Assembly (NCBI RefSeq): GCF_010091925.1
Contig: NZ_WVID01000012.1
Coordinates: 62,001 to 126,000 of the forward strand
Length of the DNA stretch: 64,000 bases
DNA from: Nostoc sp. B(2019)
Lineage (GTDB): Bacteria > Cyanobacteriota > Cyanobacteriia > Cyanobacteriales > Nostocaceae
Direction of reading: 5' to 3'
Shown here: positions 9,120-18,143 of the stretch, piece after piece
How positions within the stretch are numbered: position 1 is the first letter of the stretch
Layout of the letters: each line of letters starts with the position of its first letter
Notes under the pieces: generated by a model
Told to the model about the DNA's origin: nothing
The model's database searches: none
What the model saw: the letters and a program-made list of their open reading frames with translations, nothing else
Program-made: the position numbers and the translations under genes

Positions 9120-9798
9120 TAAAAAATACTAAAATTGGCGATTTACTGATTTAGGCATACATTATAATTTTCGCAAAAATATAAAATCATCGCACTATAT
9201 ATCTGAGTATATTTTTCGTCAGTAGCAGTGCCGCTACGCTGATCAATCAACTAAATCCATCCAGAATGCATATAATGTCTACAAATAATGACTTCTTTTC
9301 TCTTCTATAGTTTGAATAAGTAGGATTTTTGTTAAAAGTTGCTCGCTAACCTCAAAATTTATCTGACTTAAGGTATACTAAGTACCTCATACTTTATATT
9401 CAATTCTTTATTTGACAGCCTCTTATTATGTCAATATTCTCATCCTTGTGAATAATGAGCAATTAACAATTGTTTTTAACGAAATACGCTTTTTTCGTAT
9501 CTGCTTTGGAATAATTTAAAGCACATTTCAGCTATTTTTCACTTTCATGAGGTAAAATAGTAAGCTGTTACGTTGCTTACTTTAGATTTGTGCAGATTAC
9601 TCCATTAGCTTCTGCCGAAAAATTCCCCTCACAAGTCTCAGACAAGTTTTATGTAACAAACAAGCCGTCAAAGTCGAATGTATGTGTCAAGTAAGAGTTT
9701 AGCTGCCCTCCAAAAGGATAGACAGCTATGCCAATAAAGAAGCAGAAATACCAATAGATGACTATTCTTCTGGGCTTCTGGGGCTAGATTGCTTCATA
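9120..9798. other. Long intergenic gap between the HNH and DHH genes
   Basis: No gene seen in 679 AT-rich bases. A small stem AGTAAGC..GCTTACT near 9559-9581 is present. Nothing else could be supported. Confidence 0.4.
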
Positions 9799-10296
9799 TT
9801 AAAGACCGATGACATACTTTTGCCACTCTTGGTGCAGTCCACTTTTAAGATGTTTACTAACCTCGAAATAGAGGCTGCTGTAAGGTTGACGGGGGGGATG
9901 ACGCAAAGGCATGTGGGCTTCGTGGGGCGTGCGGTTGCCTTTCTTAACATTGCAACGGACACAAGCTGTAACAATGTTCTCCCAAGTATCACCCCCACCG
10001 CGCGATCGCGGTATCACATGGTCTAGCGTCAATTCATCCCCTGTGTAACCGCAATATTGACAAGTGTGACCGTCACGGTGCAATATATTTCGGCGAGTTA
10101 GAGGAATTTCCTTATAGGGAACGCGCACATAGTGACGCAACCGGATCACAGTTGGCAGCGGGAAATCCGAATACAGGAATTTACCGTTATGTTCCACGCG
10201 TTCTGCTTTGCCCTTGATTAACAGAACCGTAGCGCGACGCCAGCTCGTTATATTGAGCGGTTCGTAAGAAGCGTTTAAGACTAAAACCTTCCCCAT
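9799..10296 (-). CDS. HNH endonuclease
   Basis: The 165-residue protein has a zinc-stabilised HNH (beta-beta-alpha metal) nuclease domain: Cys79-x2-Cys82, the catalytic ..LTLDHVIPRSRGG.. segment with His93, and Cys112-x2-Cys115. The N-terminus (..VLVLNASYEPLNITSWRRAT..) is the well-conserved start of the stand-alone HNH family found in nearly all cyanobacteria and many other phyla. Its role is unknown, and it is not part of an obvious defence or mobile element here. Family call is sure, function open. Confidence 0.9.
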   Translation of the reverse strand: MGKVLVLNASYEPLNITSWRRATVLLIKGKAERVEHNGKFLYSDFPLPTVIRLRHYVRVPYKEIPLTRRNILHRDGHTCQYCGYTGDELTLDHVIPRSRGGGDTWENIVTACVRCNVKKGNRTPHEAHMPLRHPPRQPYSSLYFEVSKHLKSGLHQEWQKYVIGL

Positions 10297-10772
10297 TGAT
10301 CTGCGCTCAGGGTATTAGTTTTACATATATTAACACAAATATACTCTGCTAGAGAGAGAAGAATAAATTATACTTCCGAGATAATTCAGGAATTAAATTT
10401 GGGAGACAAGAGATAAGAGTCAGGAGAACTCGCCCACGTTCGCGGAGCGTCCCGCAGGGAGGGGATAAGGTTTGAATATCGGATTGAAGCAATTCCGATT
10501 CTACTCGTTGTCGAGGGGGTTTATGCCAATGAGTCAGAAACTATTTGTAGAGGAACAATTATGGACAGCAGTTGCTACCCTACGGGAATGCTAAGAACCA
10601 ACCTGACTTTTGACTGTCTAAGGGAAAGCACATTGCAAGTAACTGAAGGCTATAAGCATCTTGTATCAATTCCCGGATGAACGGTAAACTTCCTGTTTAA
10701 TCTGATATCGCTTCTAGGAGCGTGAATAGATAGTCTGGATGTTTAGCAGTGGTGTGATAGGAGTCAGTGAAA
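10297..10772. other. Intergenic gap upstream of alr with a repeat fragment
   Basis: No gene seen between the divergent HNH and alr genes. A GC-rich fragment near 10429-10465 (CGCCCACGTTCGCGGAGCG..) looks like a piece of the dispersed-repeat family seen at 2430 and 17975, but is too short for a firm call. Confidence 0.45.
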
Positions 10773-11960
10773 ATGTTAAGCCGCAAGCAAACCCCTGGTG
10801 TAGTTTCTAATCAGCAATGCGACACATACGCGTGGTTCTCACAACGAGCTTGGGTAGAAATTGATTTGGGGGCGTTGTCGTACAATGTACAACAGCTGGT
10901 ACAGTTTTTATCGCCGCGTACCCAACTGATGGCAGTTGTGAAAGCTGATGCTTATGGACATGGAGCCGTAACAGTTGCCCAGACGGTACTACAATCTGGA
11001 GCAAGTTGGTTAGGAGTGGCTACAGTTCCAGAGGCTATTCAATTGCGAGAAGGCGGGATTAAAGCTCCAATTGTGATTTTAGGGGCAACCCATACACCAG
11101 AGCAAATTCATGCGATCGCTCACTGGAAACTTCAGCCAACACTGTGCAGTCCCAAACAAGCTTTGGTATTTTCTAATATCCTAGAAGAAATGAACTATGG
11201 TTCACCCGTACCCGTACACATTAAATTAGACACGGGAATGTCTAGGCTGGGAACTAACTGGCAACAAGCGGGTGAGTTTGTGCAGTTGGTGCAGCGATTA
11301 CCACATCTTGCTATTGCCAGTATTTATTCTCATCTGGCAACAGCAGATAGTTTTGACACCACAGTCATGAAAGAACAGCATAGACGATTTGAGGAAGCGA
11401 TCGCTCACATCAAAGCAATGGGAATACAACCACCCTGCTTGCACTTGGCAAACTCGGCTGCTGCCCTCACAGATCGATCATTGCACTACGATATTATCAG
11501 AGCAGGTTTAGCGATTTACGGACTCTACCCAGCACCTCATTTACAAAATGTGATCGACTTGAAACCGGTTTTACAACTTAATGCACGAATCACTCAGGTA
11601 AAAACAATTTCTCCAGGAACCGGTGTCAGCTATAACCATCAATTTATTGCCCCGCGTGAACTTCGCCTCGCCGTCGTGGGAATTGGTTATGCTGATGGTG
11701 TCCCGCGAAACCTTTCCAATAAAATGCAGGCGTTAATTCGTGGTCAGCGGGTGTCACAGATCGGGACAATTACAATGGATCAGTTGATGCTGGATGTGAG
11801 TGCTATACCTAATGTCCAAGAAGGAGAAGTTGTCACCTTACTGGGAGAACAGGGAAACGAGCAAATCTCAGCGGACGATTGGGCTGAACAATTAAATACT
11901 ATTTCTTGGGAAATTCTCTGTGGTTTCAAGCATCGTCTGCCTCGTGTTGCAGTCATGTAG
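10773..11960 (+). CDS. alr: Alanine racemase
   Basis: PLP-dependent racemase making D-alanine for peptidoglycan. The PLP lysine lies in ..LMAVVKADAYGHGA.. close to the N-terminus. The second catalytic base, a tyrosine, is in ..GTGVSYNHQF.., and the C-terminal beta domain contains ..IGTITMDQLMLDVS... The ATG at 10773 was chosen because AGGAG (10759-10763) is nine bases upstream. A GTG two codons earlier leaves too short a spacer. 395 residues, slightly longer than the E. coli enzymes because of about 25 extra N-terminal residues. Monocistronic, followed closely by tRNA-Leu. Confidence 0.95.
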   Translation: MLSRKQTPGVVSNQQCDTYAWFSQRAWVEIDLGALSYNVQQLVQFLSPRTQLMAVVKADAYGHGAVTVAQTVLQSGASWLGVATVPEAIQLREGGIKAPIVILGATHTPEQIHAIAHWKLQPTLCSPKQALVFSNILEEMNYGSPVPVHIKLDTGMSRLGTNWQQAGEFVQLVQRLPHLAIASIYSHLATADSFDTTVMKEQHRRFEEAIAHIKAMGIQPPCLHLANSAAALTDRSLHYDIIRAGLAIYGLYPAPHLQNVIDLKPVLQLNARITQVKTISPGTGVSYNHQFIAPRELRLAVVGIGYADGVPRNLSNKMQALIRGQRVSQIGTITMDQLMLDVSAIPNVQEGEVVTLLGEQGNEQISADDWAEQLNTISWEILCGFKHRLPRVAVM

Positions 11961-11988
11961 TTGGGTATTGGGTATTGGGTATTGGGTT
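11961..11988 (+). repeat. Heptanucleotide tandem repeat TTGGGTA
   Basis: Three perfect TTGGGTA units and a fourth ending in T directly follow the alr stop codon. The nearby ..TTGCCCATTGCCTATTCCC.. is a rough complement, so the transcript may fold here. Confidence 0.8.
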
Positions 11989-12044
11989 TCTTGCCCATTG
12001 CCTATTCCCATAAACAAATTGTTGTGGTAAGATAGTAAACTGAT

Positions 12045-12126
12045 GCGGATGTGGCGGAATTGGCAGACGCGCTAGATTTAGGTTCTAGTTCCGAAAGGAG
12101 TGAAGGTTCAAGTCCTTTCATCCGCA
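12045..12126 (+). tRNA. tRNA-Leu (anticodon UAG)
   Basis: The acceptor strands GCGGATG and CATCCGC pair fully and are followed by discriminator A. The anticodon stem CTAGA/TCTAG encloses the loop TTTAGGT, giving anticodon UAG. A long variable arm (about TTCCGAAAGGAGTGAA) marks it as class II, and the T arm GGTTCAAGTCC is normal. No intron. CCA is not encoded. Confidence 0.95.
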
Positions 12127-13031
12127 CTTTTGAAAGGTTGCCATCTCCAAACTGGGTGTAAAAAATTTAGGGTTTACGCACCTAGATTTATGATAAAAAT
12201 GGGCATAATTTAGACTTGCTTAATGTCTTGTGCAAACTTGTGTCACAAGACATGGAAATAGAAAAATACCCAATGCTTGCAAACCTCAGTACTCAACTAA
12301 ATAAAAACAGTAAAGATGCTGAGAAAACAAAGTATCATTTTCCGCGACACGGGTGTCTTGTAAAGGTATAAATAGTATTAATGTAACTAAGGTAATATAC
12401 TAGGAAAATTGCCACCATAAACGGTAAGAGCAATACTAGCCTTGAATTATATTTGCAAACTTCTTGATTTAAATAGATACAAACTATACATTGTATTAAA
12501 TATTACTTTCAATAATGACTGACTCCATCAAAATTTTAGAGATTATCACCTTGACAAGACTAAAATAAAGAGTAGCAGTAGTCAAAATTGAAAAAATTTA
12601 TCATAAAAATTCACTTATCCTAAATAAAATTACTTAGGATGTCTCAGAGTTTATCTGAGCTAAGTCCCAGTGTTTGCTTACGAGTAAATACTGGGACTTA
12701 ACTATATTAATGTCAATAAAATCAGTATTATTCCTGTAGTCAGATTGGGGTCACTCAATGGAAAGTGGCTTCATCTAGTCTTGATATTTTTGTGCATTAT
12801 TCTCTAAACATGTCTATTAATCTCAGTACTAGTAAGTAAAACAACAGCAAATTATGACTTTACCGAGATTTGAAAATCTGAAAATAATTCTGCTGTGGAC
12901 TTTTAACACAAAACTTGATATGAACTTCTGTATGTTATGATACAAAAATTTAACTTCATATTTAATTTTAATTGTGGAAGAGAGCTACTGCACGAATTAA
13001 GCTTACACATATCGAATTTAGCTGAAGGAAA
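12127..13031. other. Long intergenic gap upstream of the chemotaxis-like operon
   Basis: About 900 AT-rich bases with no convincing gene. It contains the paired hairpins at 12643-12700 and presumably the promoter of the 13032-21203 operon. An unannotated small RNA is possible. Confidence 0.45.
12643..12700. ncRNA. Two adjacent hairpins, possible small RNA or terminator structure
   Basis: CTCAGA/TCTGAG (loop GTTTA, 12643-12659) is followed at once by a long stem: TAAGTCCCAGT (12661-12671) pairs perfectly with ACTGGGACTTA (12690-12700), and pairing continues inward with two G-T wobbles to leave a short loop. No T-run follows on either strand, which argues against a plain terminator. Function unknown. 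Confidence 0.4.
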
Positions 13032-14102
13032 ATGAGCACAACTCCTATAGGTAGCTACAGGTTGTTCCAGAAACTACATCCGCTATCTCTGTTGGCACAA
13101 CTAACTAGCCGGCATGCTACAGGTTGTTTACGGGTATTTACCGGGACAGTTTCTTGGTCAATCTATCTAGAGGACGGTAAACTTACTTATGCCTCCTATT
13201 CAGATAAACTGTTTGAGCGGCTTGATAGTCACTTGCGACGCCTGAGCCAGCAAATTCCAGCTCTCAATAGTGCTACTCGCGTGCAGATGCGGCTGAGGTT
13301 TGAAAATCAAAATGAAAATCAATCGATAGTAAATGCGGATTATCAAGCTATTTCTTGGTTAGTTCATCAGAATTACATCACCTCTGTGCAAGCAGGAAAC
13401 CTGATAGATGAATTGGCGAAAGAAGTGCTGGAGTCATTTCTGTGCTTAAAAGAAGGGAGCTATGAATTTAATCCTGAAGACTCCTTGAATGAACTACCAA
13501 AGTTCTGTCGCCTAGATTTGCGGCTACTAGTTGAACATTGTCAAAAGCAGCTACGAACTCGGCAAAATATCCAGTCATCAATTCCTGCTGCTGGGAGTTC
13601 TCAAGTTTCGCCTACAACGCAGCCGCCTCAAGTTCAGACACAACTGCAAATAAAACTTGGGCAACAATTGCCTAAAAAAATTAATTTTGATCTTCCTGAG
13701 AATAAGAATAATCAAACTATTCAGCCATCTATTGGCAAAATCTATACAATTGCCTGCATTGATGATAGCCAAACAGTCTTAAATTCTATCAAACATTTTT
13801 TGGATGAAAATACATTCTCGGTTGTGATGATCAATGATCCGGTGAAAGCTTTAATGCAAATTCTTCGGAGTAAGCCAGACCTGATTTTGCTAGATGTAGA
13901 AATGCCAAGTTTAGATGGATATGAACTATGCTCGTTATTACGAAAACATTCAGCTTTTAAAAATACACCCATTATTATGGTGACTGGCCGAACAGGATTT
14001 ATCGACAGGGCAAAAGCCAAGATGGTCAGATCATCAGGCTATTTGACTAAGCCTTTTACACAATCAGATTTGCTAAAAATGGTTTTTAAGCACATTGGTT
14101 AA
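13032..14102 (+). CDS. PatA/PixG/PilG-like response regulator (DUF4388 + REC)
   Basis: First gene of a Pil/Pix/Hmp-type chemotaxis-like operon. Residues about 10-170 form the PatA-type N-terminal domain (..LHPLSLLAQLTSRHATGCLRV.., a DUF4388 pattern). A Gln/Pro-rich linker follows at about 190-235. Residues about 236-356 are a receiver domain with the acidic pair ..ACIDDSQ.., the phospho-acceptor Asp in ..LLDVEMPSLDGYEL.., and the conserved ..TKPFT.. lysine. AAGGAA precedes the ATG. In relatives such regulators interact with type IV pilus motors or heterocyst patterning. The motility role is inferred from context. Confidence 0.85.
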   Translation: MSTTPIGSYRLFQKLHPLSLLAQLTSRHATGCLRVFTGTVSWSIYLEDGKLTYASYSDKLFERLDSHLRRLSQQIPALNSATRVQMRLRFENQNENQSIVNADYQAISWLVHQNYITSVQAGNLIDELAKEVLESFLCLKEGSYEFNPEDSLNELPKFCRLDLRLLVEHCQKQLRTRQNIQSSIPAAGSSQVSPTTQPPQVQTQLQIKLGQQLPKKINFDLPENKNNQTIQPSIGKIYTIACIDDSQTVLNSIKHFLDENTFSVVMINDPVKALMQILRSKPDLILLDVEMPSLDGYELCSLLRKHSAFKNTPIIMVTGRTGFIDRAKAKMVRSSGYLTKPFTQSDLLKMVFKHIG

Positions 14103-14170
14103 TTTAGTAGTAATAGTAAATAAAAAAACCAAATTTAATAGTATTAAGTTAGTTTTTAGGAGATTTAGTA

Positions 14171-14548
14171 GTGAGCCTGATTTTACTTGGCACAATTCTA
14201 ATTGTAGAAGATTCTCCCAGCGAATTGGAATTAATGAGCCATTATCTCAAAGAAAGTGGTTACAACGTAATTAAAGCTACTGGTGCAAAAGAAGCTTTGG
14301 AAAAAGCTGCGTTACAAAAACCAGATGTGATTGTTACCGATGTAGTTATGCCTGAAATGAGTGGATTTGAATTGTGTCGCTCTCTGAGAAGAAATCCAAT
14401 TACTGAAAAAGTGCCAATTGTAATTTGCAGTTCTAAAAATCAGGAGATTGACCGATTTTGGGCGATGAGACAAGGTGCTGATGCTTATATAACAAAACCT
14501 TACACTCGTGACCATCTCCTCAATACTATTAAATCAGTGGTAATTTGA
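14171..14548 (+). CDS. CheY/PixH-like single-domain response regulator
   Basis: 125 residues, REC domain only: ..TILIVEDSPSE.. at the N-terminus, phospho-acceptor Asp in ..VIVTDVVMPEMSG.., ..VICSSK.. and ..ITKPYTRDHL.. at the expected places. The GTG at 14171 is taken as start because AGGAG lies eight bases upstream and no ATG precedes the domain. It sits 68 bp after the PatA-like gene and 4 bp before cheW. By analogy it is the diffusible output of the hybrid kinase at 18144. Confidence 0.9.
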   Translation: MSLILLGTILIVEDSPSELELMSHYLKESGYNVIKATGAKEALEKAALQKPDVIVTDVVMPEMSGFELCRSLRRNPITEKVPIVICSSKNQEIDRFWAMRQGADAYITKPYTRDHLLNTIKSVVI

Positions 14549-14552
14549 ATCA

Positions 14553-15050
14553 ATGACTAGTTCAAAAATTACACTTTCCTCGAAACAAACTTACAATACT
14601 TCGGGAGATGGCTATCTTAAGTTTCAGCTAAATCAGCAGACTGCTGCTGTTTTATCGATGAAGTATACGCAAGAAGCGATTATTGTACCTGTTGAATCTG
14701 TAACCTCAATGCCAAATATGCCCGCCTGTATACTAGGATTAATGAATTGGCGGAGTCGAATAATTTGGGTAATTGATCTGCCAAGGATGCTCAATTTACA
14801 ATCTCTAGATAATAGACTGCGGCAATACAATGCAATAGTTATCAGAGTGGAATCACTGCTGTTGGGCTTAGTTGTGCAAGAAATTAAGGGTACAACTAAG
14901 TTCTTGTCTGATGATGTTCATTCTCCTGTGGGACAAGTAGCATCTAGTTTAGTTCCTTATTTACGTGGCTGTGTTGTGCAACAGAAAGAAATATTATTGG
15001 TATTAGATGCACAGGCGATTGTGCAGTCTTCTATTCTCCGCAGTGATTAG
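14553..15050 (+). CDS. CheW/PixI-like coupling protein
   Basis: 165 residues with the CheW fold: ..LKFQLNQQTAAVLSMKYTQEAIIVP.. then ..MPACILGLMNWRSRIIWVIDLPRML.., the typical ligand-coupling loop with the Arg and Ile-Asp positions. The C-terminus ends with ..YLRGCVVQQKEILLVLDAQAI... It would bridge the receptor at 15114 and the CheA at 18144. It follows cheY by 4 bp, so the two are translationally coupled or nearly so. Confidence 0.9.
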   Translation: MTSSKITLSSKQTYNTSGDGYLKFQLNQQTAAVLSMKYTQEAIIVPVESVTSMPNMPACILGLMNWRSRIIWVIDLPRMLNLQSLDNRLRQYNAIVIRVESLLLGLVVQEIKGTTKFLSDDVHSPVGQVASSLVPYLRGCVVQQKEILLVLDAQAIVQSSILRSD

Positions 15051-15113
15051 GGTCTACTACTAAAAAAGAACGATTTTTAGTGTTCTTATTCACATATTTA
15101 GGGGAAATCCTTT

Positions 15114-17936
15114 ATGTTTAATAAAACTGACACGGCTAAGAGTGGTGATGCTCAAAATCGGGCATCAATGATTTCATCTCAAAAAGTTACTAATGGTAGA
15201 GTGCAACTAACGAATAAGCCAACTACGGAAATTTCTCATAATTCTCCACGCAACCAGGCAGATGCCTATTTCAAAAGGCTTAGCTTGGATACTAAAGCGA
15301 CAATTTTGGCGATCGCAATCGGTATACTACCAGTATTGGGCATCGGCGCGATCGCCTACAGTTTTGCCAACAAATCGATTACTAAGCAAATTACCCAATC
15401 TCAAGAAGCCGAAGCCGCTGGCTTAAGCGATAAAGTCAACCGTTTCATGTTGGAACGCTATGGAGATATTCAAGTCCTCTCGAATTCGCCATTTTTGACG
15501 AATCGCCAAGCTAGCGTCAGCACAACTACTCAAGAAAAGCAAGCAGTTCTAGATGGCATTGTCGAGGCTTACAAAGCTTATGACAGTGTTGCCTTTTTTG
15601 ATCTTCAAGGCAACTCGATTGCTCAATCCACAGGCGAACCTCTAGACAATCACAAAGACCGTAATTATTTTCAAGACGCTCTGCAAAAAGACGCTCCTGT
15701 CATCAGTAAAGCTGAAGCTTCAAAAAGTACAGGCGTCATCAGCATTTACATAGCTGCACCCGTTAAAGATAAAGTTACAGGCCAAAGCATCGGCGTGGTG
15801 AGAGCGCGTATGCCCCTAAAATCTTTAAATGAGGTAATTGAAAACTACGCAGCCGGACATCAATACTCTCTAGTTGATGCTTCGGGAAAAGTTTTTCTGA
15901 GTTCACAAAAACAATTCTTGGGTAAAGAGGCCAAGGCTGAGTATCCTATAGCTAAACTGCTAGGGGACAAAAAGGTAGATAGTTTCACAGCAGTTCCTAA
16001 AACTTACAACAAGCAAGAACTAGTAAGTTATGTGCCATTTAGAAGACTAGATGGCTTGCCAGATTTAAATTGGCAAGTGCTTTTATCTACAGATGCAGCA
16101 ATTGCATTTGAGCCTCAAAGACAATTATTGTGGATTATTGCGATCGGGACAGCATTGACAGGCTTAATTGTGGGAGCGATCGCATCTTGGTTAGCCAAGC
16201 GTACCACACAGCCAATTTTGAATGCGACTGCGGCATTGACAGAGCTAGGAAAAGGTAAATTCAATACCCGTCTGGTGATAGAAAGAGAAGACGAATTAGG
16301 AGTATTGAATGCAAAGATTAACCAGATGGCCGAACAATTGCAGGTTTTGGTCAAAGAACAAGAACTAGATATTGAAGGGGCCAAATTACTTGCAGATATT
16401 ACCCTACGAATTCGGAGAATTCTTAAAACCGAAGATATTTATCAAGCAGCAGTCAAAGAAGTTCAGCAAGCGCTGAATACAGATCGGGTAGTCATTTATA
16501 ACTTGAATCCAGAGACTTGGGATGGTATCGTCGTTGCTGAATCGGTAACTGGTAATTGGCCGAAAATGCTCGGAGTGCAAATCGACGACCCCTATTTTCA
16601 AGAACGCTACGTAGAAGTGCATCAAGATAATCGAGTGCAGGCGATCGCCAATATTCACCAAGACCAAAGCCTGAAAAATGCCGATAGTTATATCCAACTA
16701 TTGGATAAATTTGCCGTCAAAGGTATTTTGAGCATACCGATTTTTGCTCAAGAGCAACTCCTAGGCTTACTAATTGCTCATCATTGCGAAACTCCTAGGA
16801 TTTGGCAACAGCCGGAAATTGACTTGTTTCAACAAATAGCAACTCAAGTCGGTTATGCCTTAGAACAAGCCAAACTGCTTGAGAAGATAGAACAAGCAAA
16901 GACAACGGCAGAACAAGGCTCTGATCAGGAACGGCAACAAAAAGAAGCACTGCAACAACAACTTTTAGAACTGCTCAATGATGTAGAAGGTGCAGCTAGA
17001 GGCGACCTTACAGTGCGTGCAGATGTAACAGCTGGAGAAATAGGCACTGTTGCCGACTTTTTCAACTCCATTGTAGAAAGTCTCCGAGATATTGTTACCC
17101 AAGTTAAACAAGCTGCTACCCAGGTAAATGGTGCAGTTGGCTCTAATGAAGTAGCCATCCGCCAACTAGCAGAGGAAGCACTCACCCAAGCTGCCGAAAT
17201 CAACCATACTCTAGATGCTGTTGACCAAATGACGCAGTCTATGCAAGTCGTAGCCGAAAACGCTCAACAAGCTGCTACCATTGCTAACCATGCTACCCAA
17301 ACTGCCACCAAGAGTGGACACGCAATGGATTTGACAGTACAAAATATCTTGTCTTTGCGGGAAACCGTTGGTGAAACTGCCAAGAAAGTTAAACGTTTGG
17401 GAGAATCTTCTCAACAAATTTCCCGCGTGGTGTCGTTGATTAACCAAATCGCCATCCAAACCAACTTACTCGCCATCAACGCCGGTATTGAAGCAGCGCG
17501 TGCAGGTGAAGAAGGTCAAGGTTTTGCCGTAGTTGCAGAAGAAGTTGGTGAGTTAGCAGTCAGAAGTGCAGCTGCAACCCAAGAAATTGAACAAATTGTT
17601 GGTAATATCCAACGAGAAACCAGTGAAGTAGTGCAAGCAATGGAGCTAGGTACTACCCAAGTGGTGGAAGGCACACGGATTGTGGAGGAAGCTAAGCAAA
17701 GTCTTGGTCAGATTTTGGATGTATCACGTCAAATTGACTCTTTAGTACAGTCGATTTCCACTGCAACCACATCTCAGGTACAAACATCCCAAACTGTCAG
17801 ACAATTGATGAAAGACCTTGCTGCTGTATCACAACGCACCAGCGATTCTTCCCGCCAGGTTTCTGAATCTCTGCAACAAACTGTCGAGATTTCTCAAGAG
17901 TTGCAGGAGACAGTTGGTACATTTAAAGTCAGTTAA
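15114..17936 (+). CDS. Methyl-accepting chemotaxis protein with Cache, HAMP and degenerate GAF (PilJ/PixJ/HmpD-like)
   Basis: The 940-residue receptor of the operon. Order: cytoplasmic N-terminus; TM1 about 62-83; periplasmic double-Cache-like domain about 95-325 (..[26 protein letters not shown]..); TM2 about 338-360; HAMP about 360-415; GAF about 425-590; a second HAMP-like segment about 620-670; signalling coiled coil with the hairpin tip ..[20 protein letters not shown]... The GAF domain resembles bilin-binding GAFs (..[11 protein letters not shown].., ..AHHCETPR.W..) but has Ser525-Tyr526 where those have the Cys-His pair. It likely senses small ligands through Cache and probably does not bind bilin covalently. 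Motility role inferred. Confidence 0.85.
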   Translation: MFNKTDTAKSGDAQNRASMISSQKVTNGRVQLTNKPTTEISHNSPRNQADAYFKRLSLDTKATILAIAIGILPVLGIGAIAYSFANKSITKQITQSQEAEAAGLSDKVNRFMLERYGDIQVLSNSPFLTNRQASVSTTTQEKQAVLDGIVEAYKAYDSVAFFDLQGNSIAQSTGEPLDNHKDRNYFQDALQKDAPVISKAEASKSTGVISIYIAAPVKDKVTGQSIGVVRARMPLKSLNEVIENYAAGHQYSLVDASGKVFLSSQKQFLGKEAKAEYPIAKLLGDKKVDSFTAVPKTYNKQELVSYVPFRRLDGLPDLNWQVLLSTDAAIAFEPQRQLLWIIAIGTALTGLIVGAIASWLAKRTTQPILNATAALTELGKGKFNTRLVIEREDELGVLNAKINQMAEQLQVLVKEQELDIEGAKLLADITLRIRRILKTEDIYQAAVKEVQQALNTDRVVIYNLNPETWDGIVVAESVTGNWPKMLGVQIDDPYFQERYVEVHQDNRVQAIANIHQDQSLKNADSYIQLLDKFAVKGILSIPIFAQEQLLGLLIAHHCETPRIWQQPEIDLFQQIATQVGYALEQAKLLEKIEQAKTTAEQGSDQERQQKEALQQQLLELLNDVEGAARGDLTVRADVTAGEIGTVADFFNSIVESLRDIVTQVKQAATQVNGAVGSNEVAIRQLAEEALTQAAEINHTLDAVDQMTQSMQVVAENAQQAATIANHATQTATKSGHAMDLTVQNILSLRETVGETAKKVKRLGESSQQISRVVSLINQIAIQTNLLAINAGIEAARAGEEGQGFAVVAEEVGELAVRSAAATQEIEQIVGNIQRETSEVVQAMELGTTQVVEGTRIVEEAKQSLGQILDVSRQIDSLVQSISTATTSQVQTSQTVRQLMKDLAAVSQRTSDSSRQVSESLQQTVEISQELQETVGTFKVS

Positions 17937-17974
17937 GTAATCGTCAGAAGTCAAGAGTCCAAACATTTGTAACC

Positions 17975-18129
17975 CTTGACCTTTGACCCTTGAACGCCAC
18001 TTGCTACCCTGCGGGAACGCTAAGAGCGAACAAGTCGGCAGAGCCGACGACAGTCGCCTCAAGTCGGGAAACCCGCCCACGGCGCTGTCTCCCCAACGCA
18101 GTGGCTCCCCTTGACTCTTGACCCTTGAC
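17975..18129 (-). repeat. 155-bp small dispersed repeat, copy 2 (inside the che-like operon)
   Basis: This copy is inverted relative to 2430-2584 and matches it at all but about two positions. It fills the spacer between the receptor gene and cheA, ending 14 bp before the cheA ATG, so the cheA ribosome-binding region lies at its very edge. Same terminal TCAAGGG-type units and internal palindromes as copy 1. Confidence 0.85.
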
Positions 18130-18143
18130 TATTAACAAAAACC

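Noticed and set aside
9762-9998. Minus-strand frame overlapping the HNH gene end
   Set aside because: It lies in another frame of the HNH gene and has no ribosome site or family pattern.
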